A stretch of 64,000 nt of DNA from an uncultured Pseudomonadales bacterium. Its GTDB lineage: Bacteria; Pseudomonadota; Gammaproteobacteria; Pseudomonadales; Azotimanducaceae. How positions within the stretch are numbered: the first letter of the stretch is position 1; each line of letters starts with the position of its first letter. The stretch spans positions 1,302,001 through 1,366,000 of the forward strand of contig OY282447.1 of assembly GCA_958296165.1 (NCBI GenBank), in the 5' to 3' direction. The notes below the pieces were generated by a model. It was not told where the DNA came from, searched no databases, and saw only the letters and a program-made list of their open reading frames with translations. Positions 45,622 through 54,573 of this stretch are shown here, one piece after another. The translations under genes and the position numbers were made by a program.

Positions 45622-48600
45622 TTGGCAGCGTCGAACCGTTGTCGTTTGTCCGGCGTTGCGCGGTTGTGCTGGCGTTGCGGGGTTGTGTTGGCGGTACTGG
45701 CGTGTGTGTGGACAGCCGCCAGCGTCTCGTGCAGGCTTGCTCGCTGCCGCCAGATCAATGGAGATTGGCAACTGACCGCTCCGGCGCCACTTTCGCCATC
45801 CGGCCGCCATCGCCTGTGCCTGCGCCACGTCCTAGTGTCCGTGTTGTTGATCGCGGCGGTGCCGGCGTCGTCCGCGCGCGAGAACCGCATGGCCGGTGCC
45901 GCCCTGCCTGCCTTGGAAGCCCAAGAGGAGGCGTCGCGGCGCACTCGTCTCGACCACACGGCCGGTGTGTACTATCGCATCGACTTGCCGGCTGTTGCGA
46001 CACAGCCCCCGTTGGCAAAGAGACACGGGCCGCTGCGCATCGGATTCCATCGCGACGTGCCGAAGGCATTCCAGGGCGACTTGCTGCCGCGCCTGGACTG
46101 GACGCCGTTGGGCGATGGAGCGGTGGCCGCCGCGTTGCTGGTTTCGTCCCAACAGGCCACGTCTATTCGCGTGGGCGTGCGCGCTCGTCTACCCGAAGGC
46201 GCGGAGATTCGTTTCTTCCATCCGCGCGGTGCGGGCGAACCGCACGCGGTCGTCACCGCGGCGGACTTCCACTTCCCGAACGGCAGAGTCGATGCATACG
46301 CCGGCAATGGCCAAGAGAGCGGCGGAGAAGCTGGGCAGGCGGCCGGCAGCGAGAAAGCCCGCAGCGGCCCGAACCGGAGATGCTCTGGTCGCCATCGGTG
46401 GACGCAGACGTCATCGGCATCGAGATCACGCTGCCGTCTCGCGCCGCGGTGCGCACTTCTTGGTTCAGGGTGGAGAAAGTCGCTCATCGGTTCCTCGACG
46501 CGCGGTCCGTGCGCCACAAGGCGCTGGACTGTCCCGATCTCCATGTGGACGTCCAATGCCGCGTCGGAGAGTTTCCAGCTGGATTGGAAAACGCGGTGGC
46601 CCTGATCGACTACGAGGACGAGGGCAGCTCCGCGCTCTGTTCCGGCACGCTGCTGAACGACGGCAATCCAGAGACCTTCATCCCCTACTTCCTCACGGCG
46701 AACCATTGCGTAGCCACGGCCAAGGTGGCGCGCACCGTGCAGGCCACTTGGTTCTACCAGCGAGAGAGCTGCGGCGGCGAGTCGGTGGACGTACGCGCGG
46801 CGACCACGGCCGGCGGTGCCGAACTGTTGGCGACCAGCCCTCGACAAGATTCCACCCTGCTGAAGATCCGCCAGCGGCTGCCGGCGAATGTCTATTTCGC
46901 CGGTTGGGATGCGACTGAGGTGCGCACAGACGAAGCGGTAGTGGCCATCCACCATCCATCCGGCGAGGTGAAGAAGTACTCGGCCGGCGCCGTGCTCGGC
47001 AAGGAGGACTCGCAAGGCGTCAAGGCCGCACTCGAGCTGACTTGGGACGAAGGCGTGACGGAAGGCGGCAGCAGCGGTTCCGCTATCTTCCGCGACGGCT
47101 TTGTGATTGGCGCCTTGAGCCACGGCGACGAATGCGACAGCGCCTACTACCGCGACTATTACGGGCCGTTCGCAGACTTTTTCCCGCGCGTTTGCTCGAC
47201 GCTCGATCCAAACGGCGGCTGCGGCGACGGCGAACACGACCTGCCCTTCACGGCGGCCTCGATCGGCCCCGGCAGCATGGCGGCAGGCGCGGTGGACGAG
47301 GCGGGCGACGTGGACTATTGGCGGGTCGCCATCCCTGCGCGGGGAACGCTGAGCGCGGAAACGACCGGCACTACGGACACGGTCGGCGCACTCGAGAACG
47401 AAGATGGGCTCACGCTCGCAACCAACGATGACGGCGGGGCGGGATTGAACTTCCGCATCCAACGGGACGTGGACGCCGGCACCTACTTCATTCGTGTGGC
47501 CGCCGCCGACACCAGCTTCGGAGATTACGTGCTGCACGTCGACCACGCGCCGTCATCCATAGACGCCTTGCCGGTTCTGTCGGCGAATGTCGATACGGGC
47601 GAAGTCATCGACTCACCCGGCGAGGTCGATCGCTGGCGGCTGGAGGTGGAGACGAACGGCTTCGTCGTACTGAGCACCGGCGGCAATCTGGACACGGTCG
47701 GCAGGTTGGAAGACGCATCGGGCGAATTGCTCGGCAGCGACGACGACAGCGGCCCCGGCACCAACTTTCGCATCGAGAGCCTTCTATCGGCCGGTGCCTA
47801 CGTTCTGGACGTGCGCGCGTACGGCGACGAGAAGGGCGTTTACACGCTGCATACGAGCCACACGCCTCTAGCCGATGTACAAGCGGTGGCGGCAAGCGGC
47901 AGCGCCGGCGAAATCGTCGAATCCAATGAAGGAGACTACTGGCGCTTCGACGTGACATCCTTGGGCGTCTCGACCTTGGCGAGCACCGGATCCACCGATA
48001 CCACCGGCGCGCTGCACATCGCTTCCGGCCAGCAAGTGGCGACGGACGACGACAGCGGCGAGGGCGGGAACTTCCACATCGAGCGCGTCTTGGCGCCCGG
48101 CGCCTACTACGTCCGCGTTGGCGCTTTCGGCGAAGCCACCGGCGCCTACACGGTGCTTGCGACCCACGCGCCCCTCGCCGATGCGGACGTGTTCGACGTG
48201 GGCGCGGGCGGACGTGGCACTGGCACCCTCGACGAGGCCGGAGATGTAGACGTTTGGCGCTTCGAGGTTGCGTCCGCCGCCGGCCTCGTGGTGGAAACGA
48301 CGGGCAGCACCGACACGTTCGGCTCGTTGGAAGACGGCATGGGACGCGCATGGACAGACGACAACGGCGGCTCGAACCAGAACTTCCGCATCGCACGCCA
48401 TCTTGAACCGGGCGCCTACTTCGTACGCGTGAGCGGCTTTGAAGACGCAACGGGTGACTACGCGCTGCGTATAGGCGCGGACATCGGCGACACGCGAGCC
48501 GCTGCCGCCGCGTTGGCCATCGACGATGCGCAGGACAGCTCCATCGGGCCAGCCGGCGATGTGGACTATTGGCGCATCGCCGTGCCTTGGCGCGGCACTG

Positions 48601-49935
48601 TTGTGGTGGAAAGCGAGGGCGACACGGACACGCTCGGCACGTTGGAGGACGCCCTTGGGGGAACGCTCGCGCAAAACGACGACGGCGGCAGCGGGCGCAA
48701 CTTCCGCATAGAGCACCAGATGGCGCCAGGCATCTATTACGTGCGCGTGCGCGGCTACCGAACGGCCACGGGTGCCTATACGCTGCGCATGTCCTACACG
48801 CGCGATGTGCTCTCGATCCCGTGGTTTCTCGCAGCGCAGGACTCCAGTGCGCGGCAGGGCTTCGCACGTTTGATCAACCGTTCTGCCCGCTCCGGCACGG
48901 TGCGCATCCAGGCCATCGACGATGCCGGCACAACCGGCGGTTCCTTCACGCTCTCGCTGCAAGCCGGCCAAACCGTCCACTTCAACTCCAACGACCTTGA
49001 GGACAGCAACCCCGCCAAAGGCATCGCGGCCGGCGTGGGCGAAGGCACCGGCGACTGGCGCTTGGGATTAGAGACCGATCTCGATCTCAACGTGCTCTCG
49101 TATGTTCGCACCGGCCAGGGATTCCTCACCAACATGCACGACCTGGTGAGCCGCCAGGTGGGGAGCGCAGAGTCCGCCAACATCCATGTGGTGCCAATCT
49201 TCAATCCCGCCAGCAACCGCCGGCAGGTGAGCAAGCTGCGCCTGTTCAACCTAGAGGACGAGACAGCGGCGGTGATTATCTCGGCCTTAGACGATCGCGG
49301 CCAAGCCGCCCCCGGGCGGCAGCGTTCGATTTTCGCTGGCCGCCGGCGCGGCGCGCACGCTCACCGCGCAAGAACTTGAAACCGGCGGCGACAATGTGCA
49401 AGGCGGTTTAGGCGATGGCGCTGGCAAGTGGGAACTCGCCGTAAGCTCAAGCCAACCGATCGGCGTAATGAATCTCATGGAAACGCCGTCTGCCGAGGAC
49501 GGCGGCGCGGCAACCGGCAACTTGACCAATCTCTCCACCCGGCACTTTGCGCCTAGCATCGCGCCCGGCGCCCGCAGTTGCACGCCGGCGCCGTGCGAAG
49601 TGCCCTATTTCATCGCGGCCGACGACCAGCTGCGGCAAGGTTTCGTGCGGATCGGCAACTATTCGACGCGAAGCGGCACGGTGGAGATTCACGCGGTCGA
49701 CGACAACGGCCAGCGCTACGGGCCGGTGACCATCGCTCTCGCTGCGGGCGCGCCGTAGTTCACTTCAACTCCGACGATCTGGAAGACGGCAACACCGCCA
49801 AGGGCATGTCTGGCAGCGTCGGAGACGGCGTTGGCGACTGGCGTTTGGAGGTGCGAACGGATTTGGAAATCGTCGGCCCGCTCACGTATGTGCGCACCAA
49901 CGACGGCTTCCTGACGAGCATGCACGACTTCGCGC
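45622..49935 (+). pseudogene. Secreted trypsin-like protease with PPC repeats, three frameshifts, 3'-truncated
   Basis: The N-terminus reads in one frame from TTG 45622 or GTG 45835 (a signal-like VLVSVLLIAAVPASSA) to about 46360. A missing base moves it to the frame that carries the protease: TANHCVA (His), DSTLLKI (Asp) and GGSSGSA (Ser). At least five similar repeats of about 100 residues follow, each with a D(E)AGDVDYWR, TDT and GTYF/GAYYVRV pattern, typical of bacterial pre-peptidase C-terminal domains. A C5 run at 49309-49313 has one C too many, and a base is missing near 49750. The final frame ends abruptly at about 49930 inside a truncated DUF488 gene. All three active-site residues survive, so the loss is recent or reflects indels in the assembly. 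Confidence 0.75.
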
Positions 49936-50090
49936 AGGAACCAGGCGAGGTCGTCGCGCTTGGCAAAGCCAGCCAGCTGCGAGGAATTGTGCAGGCGTAC
50001 ATCCAGCACACGCTTGACTCCGGCGTTGCGGAGCAACTCGAAGAAGCGTTGGGCAGGCTTCTTGGTGAAGCCGATGGTGAATGTACGCAT
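49930..50090 (-). pseudogene. DUF488 protein, truncated to its N-terminal third
   Basis: From ATG 50090 about 54 residues are recognisable as DUF488 (TIGFTKKPAQRFFELLR, VLDVRLHNSSQLAGFAK). The frame then runs antisense through the end of the protease gene. About 60 percent of the usual 130-140 residues are missing. The ATG lies four bases after the stop of the intact DUF488 gene, so the two formed a tandem pair before the deletion. Confidence 0.75.
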
Positions 50091-50094
50091 GGCG

Positions 50095-50697
50095 TCAACG
50101 CTCCTTGTCCGAAGCGTTCAGTACATGGCCGACACGCTCCGTTTGACGGCGAATGGCCATCTCCACCAGCGCGGCGCGAGGGTGCGCGAACAGGTCTTCC
50201 TCGGCGCCTAGCCCGAACTCATCGAGTAGGCGATCCATGGCGGCGGCGTGCCTCTCCAGCTCGCCGTCCGCGTGGATGTGGGCGACGTCGTTGCCCTCTG
50301 CAGCGAGCGCTTGGGCAACCAACAGCGTGCGATGGCAGTGCAGAGGTTCCTTTTCGGCGCACATCAGCACGATGCGATGTTCCGTCATGCTCTTCACCAA
50401 TCGGCGCAGACCGTCGCGGAAACGCGGCGTCTGCGCCACGCGGTCGTAGCGAATGCGGCCGTTTCGGTAGCACGCCGGATCGTCGCTGCGGCCGCCGAGC
50501 TCGCGCCCCAAATAGAAATAGGCTAAGCCCGCGTCCGCCAGCTCGCCGCACAGCGCCTCGCGGTTGAAGTGCGGATTGAAGTTGCTGTAGGGCGCCGAGC
50601 GCACATCGGCCACAGCAGCAACGGCGTGGCGGCGCAGCAGGGCTAGGAAACCCGCCAGGGCATGGTTGGAGTGGCCGATGGTGAACACGCCAGCCAT
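50095..50697 (-). CDS. DUF488 family protein, intact
   Basis: 200 residues from ATG 50697. It opens with VFTIGHSNHALAGFLALL and has DVRSAPYSNFNP, LGRELGG and the MCAEKEPLHCHR motif (Cys and His positions of DUF488). Its function is not settled. DUF488 genes often accompany dual-OB and other predicted nucleic-acid-handling proteins. The start overlaps the stop of the dual-OB remnant by one base. Confidence 0.85.
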   Translation of the reverse strand: MAGVFTIGHSNHALAGFLALLRRHAVAAVADVRSAPYSNFNPHFNREALCGELADAGLAYFYLGRELGGRSDDPACYRNGRIRYDRVAQTPRFRDGLRRLVKSMTEHRIVLMCAEKEPLHCHRTLLVAQALAAEGNDVAHIHADGELERHAAAMDRLLDEFGLGAEEDLFAHPRAALVEMAIRRQTERVGHVLNASDKER

Positions 50698-50977
50698 CAC
50701 GGACACTCGATCACTGCGGCGATGAGCTTGTAGCAGTGCTCCTGAAACGGCTCGCCCAGACTGATCGTGAGGAAGCAACGGCCGAGGCGGTAGTCGCCGT
50801 CGAGCTTGGCAAGATAGCGGCGTTCGCAGACGGGATCCGTCACCCAACAAGGCATATTGCCGTCCAGCATGGCCAAAGCGTCCTTGCACGCGCCTCTTAC
50901 CACTCGCGCCCGGCAACGCAACGCCCTGCCAGCTTGCGCGAGTTGGCTAGACAGACGATGCGCTTGCTGGCGTACAT
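50697..50977 (-). pseudogene. Dual-OB domain protein, gutted
   Basis: ATG 50977 begins YASKRIVCLANSRKLAGR and stops at TAA 50897 after 26 residues. Another frame then gives the C-terminal motif CWVTDPVCERRYLAK followed by CFLTISLGEPF and CYKLIAAVIE. These two ends match the dual-OB family, which is normally several times longer, so most of the middle is deleted. It precedes DUF488 as in many intact loci. Confidence 0.7.
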
Positions 50978-51332
50978 TCGGTCTGGCTAGCGCGCCGTAG
51001 TGGGCGCGGCGGCAGCCGGTCTACCGTGCAGCCTCCTAGCGTATCGTTTCCTAAATCGCGGCAGCACAGGCATGCGCATGCGTCAAGCCCACATCACCAG
51101 GCTGAGCTCGCTGTCGTCGATCATGCTGTAGGCCGGCGGTCGGCCAGACAGTTCAGCGCACTCCTTGAGAATGATGGGCACGCCGTCGCCGCGCCTGTCC
51201 ATCATGCGCGTACGGCCCAGCCCGGTCGGCGCCGGGCTGCGCGGCAGCCCGGACGGAAGGGGCGACTCCGACGGAGGATGGTCGTGACGGCGGCTACCGA
51301 ATCGTTGGAGTCGCTGTGCGCTCGTGCGGTTT
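50978..51332. other. Degraded spacer between dual-OB remnant and receptor gene
   Basis: Apart from the fragment at 51083-51205, I see no gene. The remaining open frames on either strand are Arg-rich and unsupported. The segment belongs to a 2-kb zone of truncated genes and probably marks one or more deletions. Confidence 0.5.
51083..51205 (-). pseudogene. C-terminal fragment of an AlbA_2/RecG-related ATP-binding protein
   Basis: A 40-residue piece from ATG 51205 reads MMDRRGDGVPIILKE, LSGRPPAYS and IDDSELSLVMWA. It closely resembles the end of the ATP-binding proteins that combine an AlbA_2 domain with a GHKL-like region. No start or upstream domain is found. The family call is from memory of the motif. 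Confidence 0.5.
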
Positions 51333-54311
51333 TCAACGGCACACGACCGCGGCCCGACGGTTCTTCCTTGCGGAGGCTTCGTCCGTGCCGGCCGCGGCCG
51401 GTCGATTCTCGCCGTAGCTCACGGTCTCCACTCGCCCCGCCGCAATGCCCTTGGACACTAGGCGATCGCGCACCACGGCCGCCCGGCGTTCGCCTAGGCC
51501 GAAGTTGTACGCGCGGCTGCCGGCGTGGTCGGTATGGCCTTCTACGACGATGTCCCACTGTTCGTTTTCGGCCAGGAAATCGGCGTACTCGTCGAGTTTG
51601 CGGAAGGCGCTCATATCGAGGTCTGCCTTGTCGAACTCGAAATGGACGACGAGCGTGATGGGCTGGCCGTCGTCGTCCAGCCAAGGGCTTTTCTCCACCA
51701 CGGGCGGTGGTTCCGGCGGCGGCGGTGGCGCGACCGGTCGCGGCGGTGGCGTGACGGGTGCCGGCGGAGGCGGCGTGGGCGGCGGCTGCGAGCCGCCGAA
51801 ACGAAACTGCACGCGCCCGTACACCAAACGCCCGCTGTAGCCCGCCGGCGAGTAGCGCGGATACAGGCGGCCCGAGCTCGGCGAGCGCTGCGCCTCGTCG
51901 GGATAGGCGTCTAGGATGTTGTCCGAGCCGAGCGTGATGCTCAAACTGTCGCTCAAGCTGTAGCGCGCGGAGACGTCGAGCAGACCGTAGCCGTCGTGGA
52001 TGTGGTTGTCGTCCGAGTCGAACCAGCTACCGAAGTAGTTGAATCGGCCCGACATATCCCACGCGCCGGTGGCGTGGTTCACGCCCACGCTGAGCCTCGA
52101 TCCAGGAGCGCCGCGCTCGATGGCTACGCGGCGGCCCTGCGTGGACGCTTGATCGAATTTCTTCACGTTGGTGCGCGTGCGGTTGTAGCCCACCAACAGG
52201 TCGGTGCTGCCGCCGCGCCACTCGAAACGTCGCGTTAGCACGGCGTCGACGCCTTTGGTCTCCGTGTCGTAGTCGTTGGTGAAGTAGCGGATGCGGTTGA
52301 AGTCCGACGCCGCGGCCACGCCGGCGGCCATCAGCGTTTGCCGCAAGGCATCGTCTACGTCCAAGTTGTCGGACAACGCAATGCGATCTTCAAGATTGAT
52401 GCGGAACCAGTCGATGGTGAGATCCGTGCCGTCGTCCAGTTCGAATACGAAGCCAAACGTGAAGTTCTTGGAGCGCTCCGCGTCCAAAGCCCGTCCGCCG
52501 AGCGCCAAGGCGACAGGATTGGTCGAGGCCACCGTGCCCTGCTCGCGGAACACGCCGGTCGCCGAATCCACCACCGTGGAGAGGTTGTTGGCGTTCTGCT
52601 GCCCAGGCGTTGGCGCCCGGAAGCCGGTGCCGACCGAACCGCGTACGGAAAACGCCGGCGAGAAGCGCAGGTGACTGGCGAACTTGTAGTTGGTCACGGA
52701 ACCGAAGATGTCGAAGTCCTCCCAGCGCACCGCCGCGCCGGTGCGCCAGTTGGCCGTGAGATTGGTCTCCACGTCCACATAGGCGGCGATATTGCCGCGG
52801 ATCCAAGTGCCTGCACTGGCCGGGTTGAAGCCGCCGAAGCCATTGGAGCGCGCGGAGAAGCCGTCGGCGCCGAACGGGCCGGTGTCCCACGACGCACGTT
52901 CTCCCGTTGCGATGTCGAACTCCTCGTTGCGCCCCTCGATGCCACCGGCGATGTTGACGGGAGCGCTCAGCCCCATGTCCAGAGGATAGGAAACATCGAG
53001 GTGAATGCTCGTCTCCGTCTGCGTGTACTCGCCCAAATCGAATGACCGCGGCGTGCGCGGGCCGTGCGAGGCGTTGACCGTCTCGTCGATGAAGAAGTCC
53101 AGATTGTTCGCGCCCTGACTGACCGAGAGGTCGTACAGCAGGCCGTTCGCCAGGCTGCCCTCGACGCCGGCCACCATCGAGTAGTCGGTCATCGTCGCCC
53201 CGAACGCTGGCGTAAAGCCCTGCGGCAGGAGCTCGGCGAAGGCGAAACAGGCGTCGTCCGCGCGCAGCAGGTCGCGCACCGTCACGACGTTCTCCGGCGT
53301 GGCTGCGTAGTCGTATCTTGCCTTGCAGTCGTCGCCGCCGCCGATGAGTATTCGCCCGCCGCTGACGTAGACGCCGGAACGGCCTTGCGGCGAACGGTAG
53401 AAGAAGGCCGTCTCCACTTCCCGCGTGGTGTAGTTGCCGAACGCATAGGCTCGGGCGTCGTCGCCCAAGTCGTAGCCGAGGTTGGCGAAGGTCTTGATGC
53501 CGCCCTTCACTTCGGCGTCGCCCCACGGTTTCGCCGGGTTCGCTACCGCCACGCCAACGCCTTGCATGGCCACCGCGTCGGGGTGCTGAACGCTGCGATC
53601 GGTAGACGCCGAGGCGTTGTATTCCGCGCTCAAGTTCAGGAATCCAGCCGTGCCGAGCGGCAGCCCGACGTTGCCGGAGAGCACGGTGACATCCTCGGAG
53701 GCATCTGCGCTATAGGCGCCCCACTTGGCTTCCAAGCCGCCGCCTTGCGCGTCTTCCTTCAGCACGAAGTTGACCACGCCGGCGATGGCGTCTGATCCGT
53801 ATTGCGCCGCCGCGCCGTCGCGCAACACCTCCACGCGCTCGATGGCCGCCACCGGAATGGCCGAAATGTCCGCGCCCTGGGCGCCATCGGATGCGCCATT
53901 GGAAATCCACTGGATCACCGCGCCGCGATGCCGGCGCTTGTTGTTCACCAGCACCAACGTGTGGTCGGGCGCCAAGCCGCGCAAGTTGACGGGCCGCAGC
54001 AGCGCTGCGGCGTCGCGGGAAGGATTGGTGCTGACGTGGTAGGACGGCACGACGGTGCGCAGCAGGTTGGTCATGTCGCCGCTGCCTTGGCTGGCCAGTG
54101 CCTCGGCGCCGATGGCATCAACGGCAACTGGCGAATCCGTGGCGGTGCGCGGCGCCGCTCGGGTGCCGACCACGACGACCACCTCTTCGATCGCCTCCAT
54201 TGCCGAAGGCTCGGTTTGCGAATCCTCGGCCTGTGCCCCCGTGGCTGCGGCGCATGCCGCCGCCGTCAACGCAAGAGCGCGTCTGCGCATGGCCATTCGG
54301 TCGTCTCCCAA
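51333..54311 (-). CDS. TonB-dependent receptor fused to an OmpA-type peptidoglycan-binding domain
   Basis: 992 residues. ATG 54311 or 54296 (MAMRRRALAL) both lead into the signal peptide. The plug domain follows (VVVVVGTRA, VNLRGLAPDHTLVLVNNKRRHRG, RDGAAAQYGSDAIAGVVNFVLK), then the barrel with terminal VYGRVQFRFGG at about residue 825. After this a linker rich in Pro (about 45 residues) connects to an OmpA C-terminal domain: VVHFEFDKADL, VEGHTDHAGSRAYNFGLGERRA and SYGENRP, which contain the residues used to bind diaminopimelate. The barrel ends on the periplasmic side, so the fused domain could reach peptidoglycan. The whole frame is intact. Confidence 0.88.
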   Translation of the reverse strand: MGDDRMAMRRRALALTAAACAAATGAQAEDSQTEPSAMEAIEEVVVVVGTRAAPRTATDSPVAVDAIGAEALASQGSGDMTNLLRTVVPSYHVSTNPSRDAAALLRPVNLRGLAPDHTLVLVNNKRRHRGAVIQWISNGASDGAQGADISAIPVAAIERVEVLRDGAAAQYGSDAIAGVVNFVLKEDAQGGGLEAKWGAYSADASEDVTVLSGNVGLPLGTAGFLNLSAEYNASASTDRSVQHPDAVAMQGVGVAVANPAKPWGDAEVKGGIKTFANLGYDLGDDARAYAFGNYTTREVETAFFYRSPQGRSGVYVSGGRILIGGGDDCKARYDYAATPENVVTVRDLLRADDACFAFAELLPQGFTPAFGATMTDYSMVAGVEGSLANGLLYDLSVSQGANNLDFFIDETVNASHGPRTPRSFDLGEYTQTETSIHLDVSYPLDMGLSAPVNIAGGIEGRNEEFDIATGERASWDTGPFGADGFSARSNGFGGFNPASAGTWIRGNIAAYVDVETNLTANWRTGAAVRWEDFDIFGSVTNYKFASHLRFSPAFSVRGSVGTGFRAPTPGQQNANNLSTVVDSATGVFREQGTVASTNPVALALGGRALDAERSKNFTFGFVFELDDGTDLTIDWFRINLEDRIALSDNLDVDDALRQTLMAAGVAAASDFNRIRYFTNDYDTETKGVDAVLTRRFEWRGGSTDLLVGYNRTRTNVKKFDQASTQGRRVAIERGAPGSRLSVGVNHATGAWDMSGRFNYFGSWFDSDDNHIHDGYGLLDVSARYSLSDSLSITLGSDNILDAYPDEAQRSPSSGRLYPRYSPAGYSGRLVYGRVQFRFGGSQPPPTPPPPAPVTPPPRPVAPPPPPEPPPVVEKSPWLDDDGQPITLVVHFEFDKADLDMSAFRKLDEYADFLAENEQWDIVVEGHTDHAGSRAYNFGLGERRAAVVRDRLVSKGIAAGRVETVSYGENRPAAAGTDEASARKNRRAAVVCR

Positions 54312-54573
54312 AGTGCTTAATCAACAGGTTGCGTGTCGTCGGCGCATTATGCCTCAAGTGCGCCGCTTGATGTCTCGCCGAACCAACTTGCACACGCCCG
54401 TGCGTCGTCCAAGTATGGCAAACCGGAGGCCGGGTGCGTATGATCCGCGTGCGTTGAGCGTCGCTGAGTTAGGCGGCGAGACGAGAGCGAATCGGCGATC
54501 GTGCGTGTTCCTTAAAACGAGCCGCACTGATCTCAGGTCGCTCGATGGCAAACCATGAACAAGCAGGTACACC

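Noticed and set aside
47280-48800. Repeated 300-base units that might be a DNA repeat array
   Set aside because: The repetition is at protein level (PPC domains of about 100 residues) and the DNA copies have diverged.
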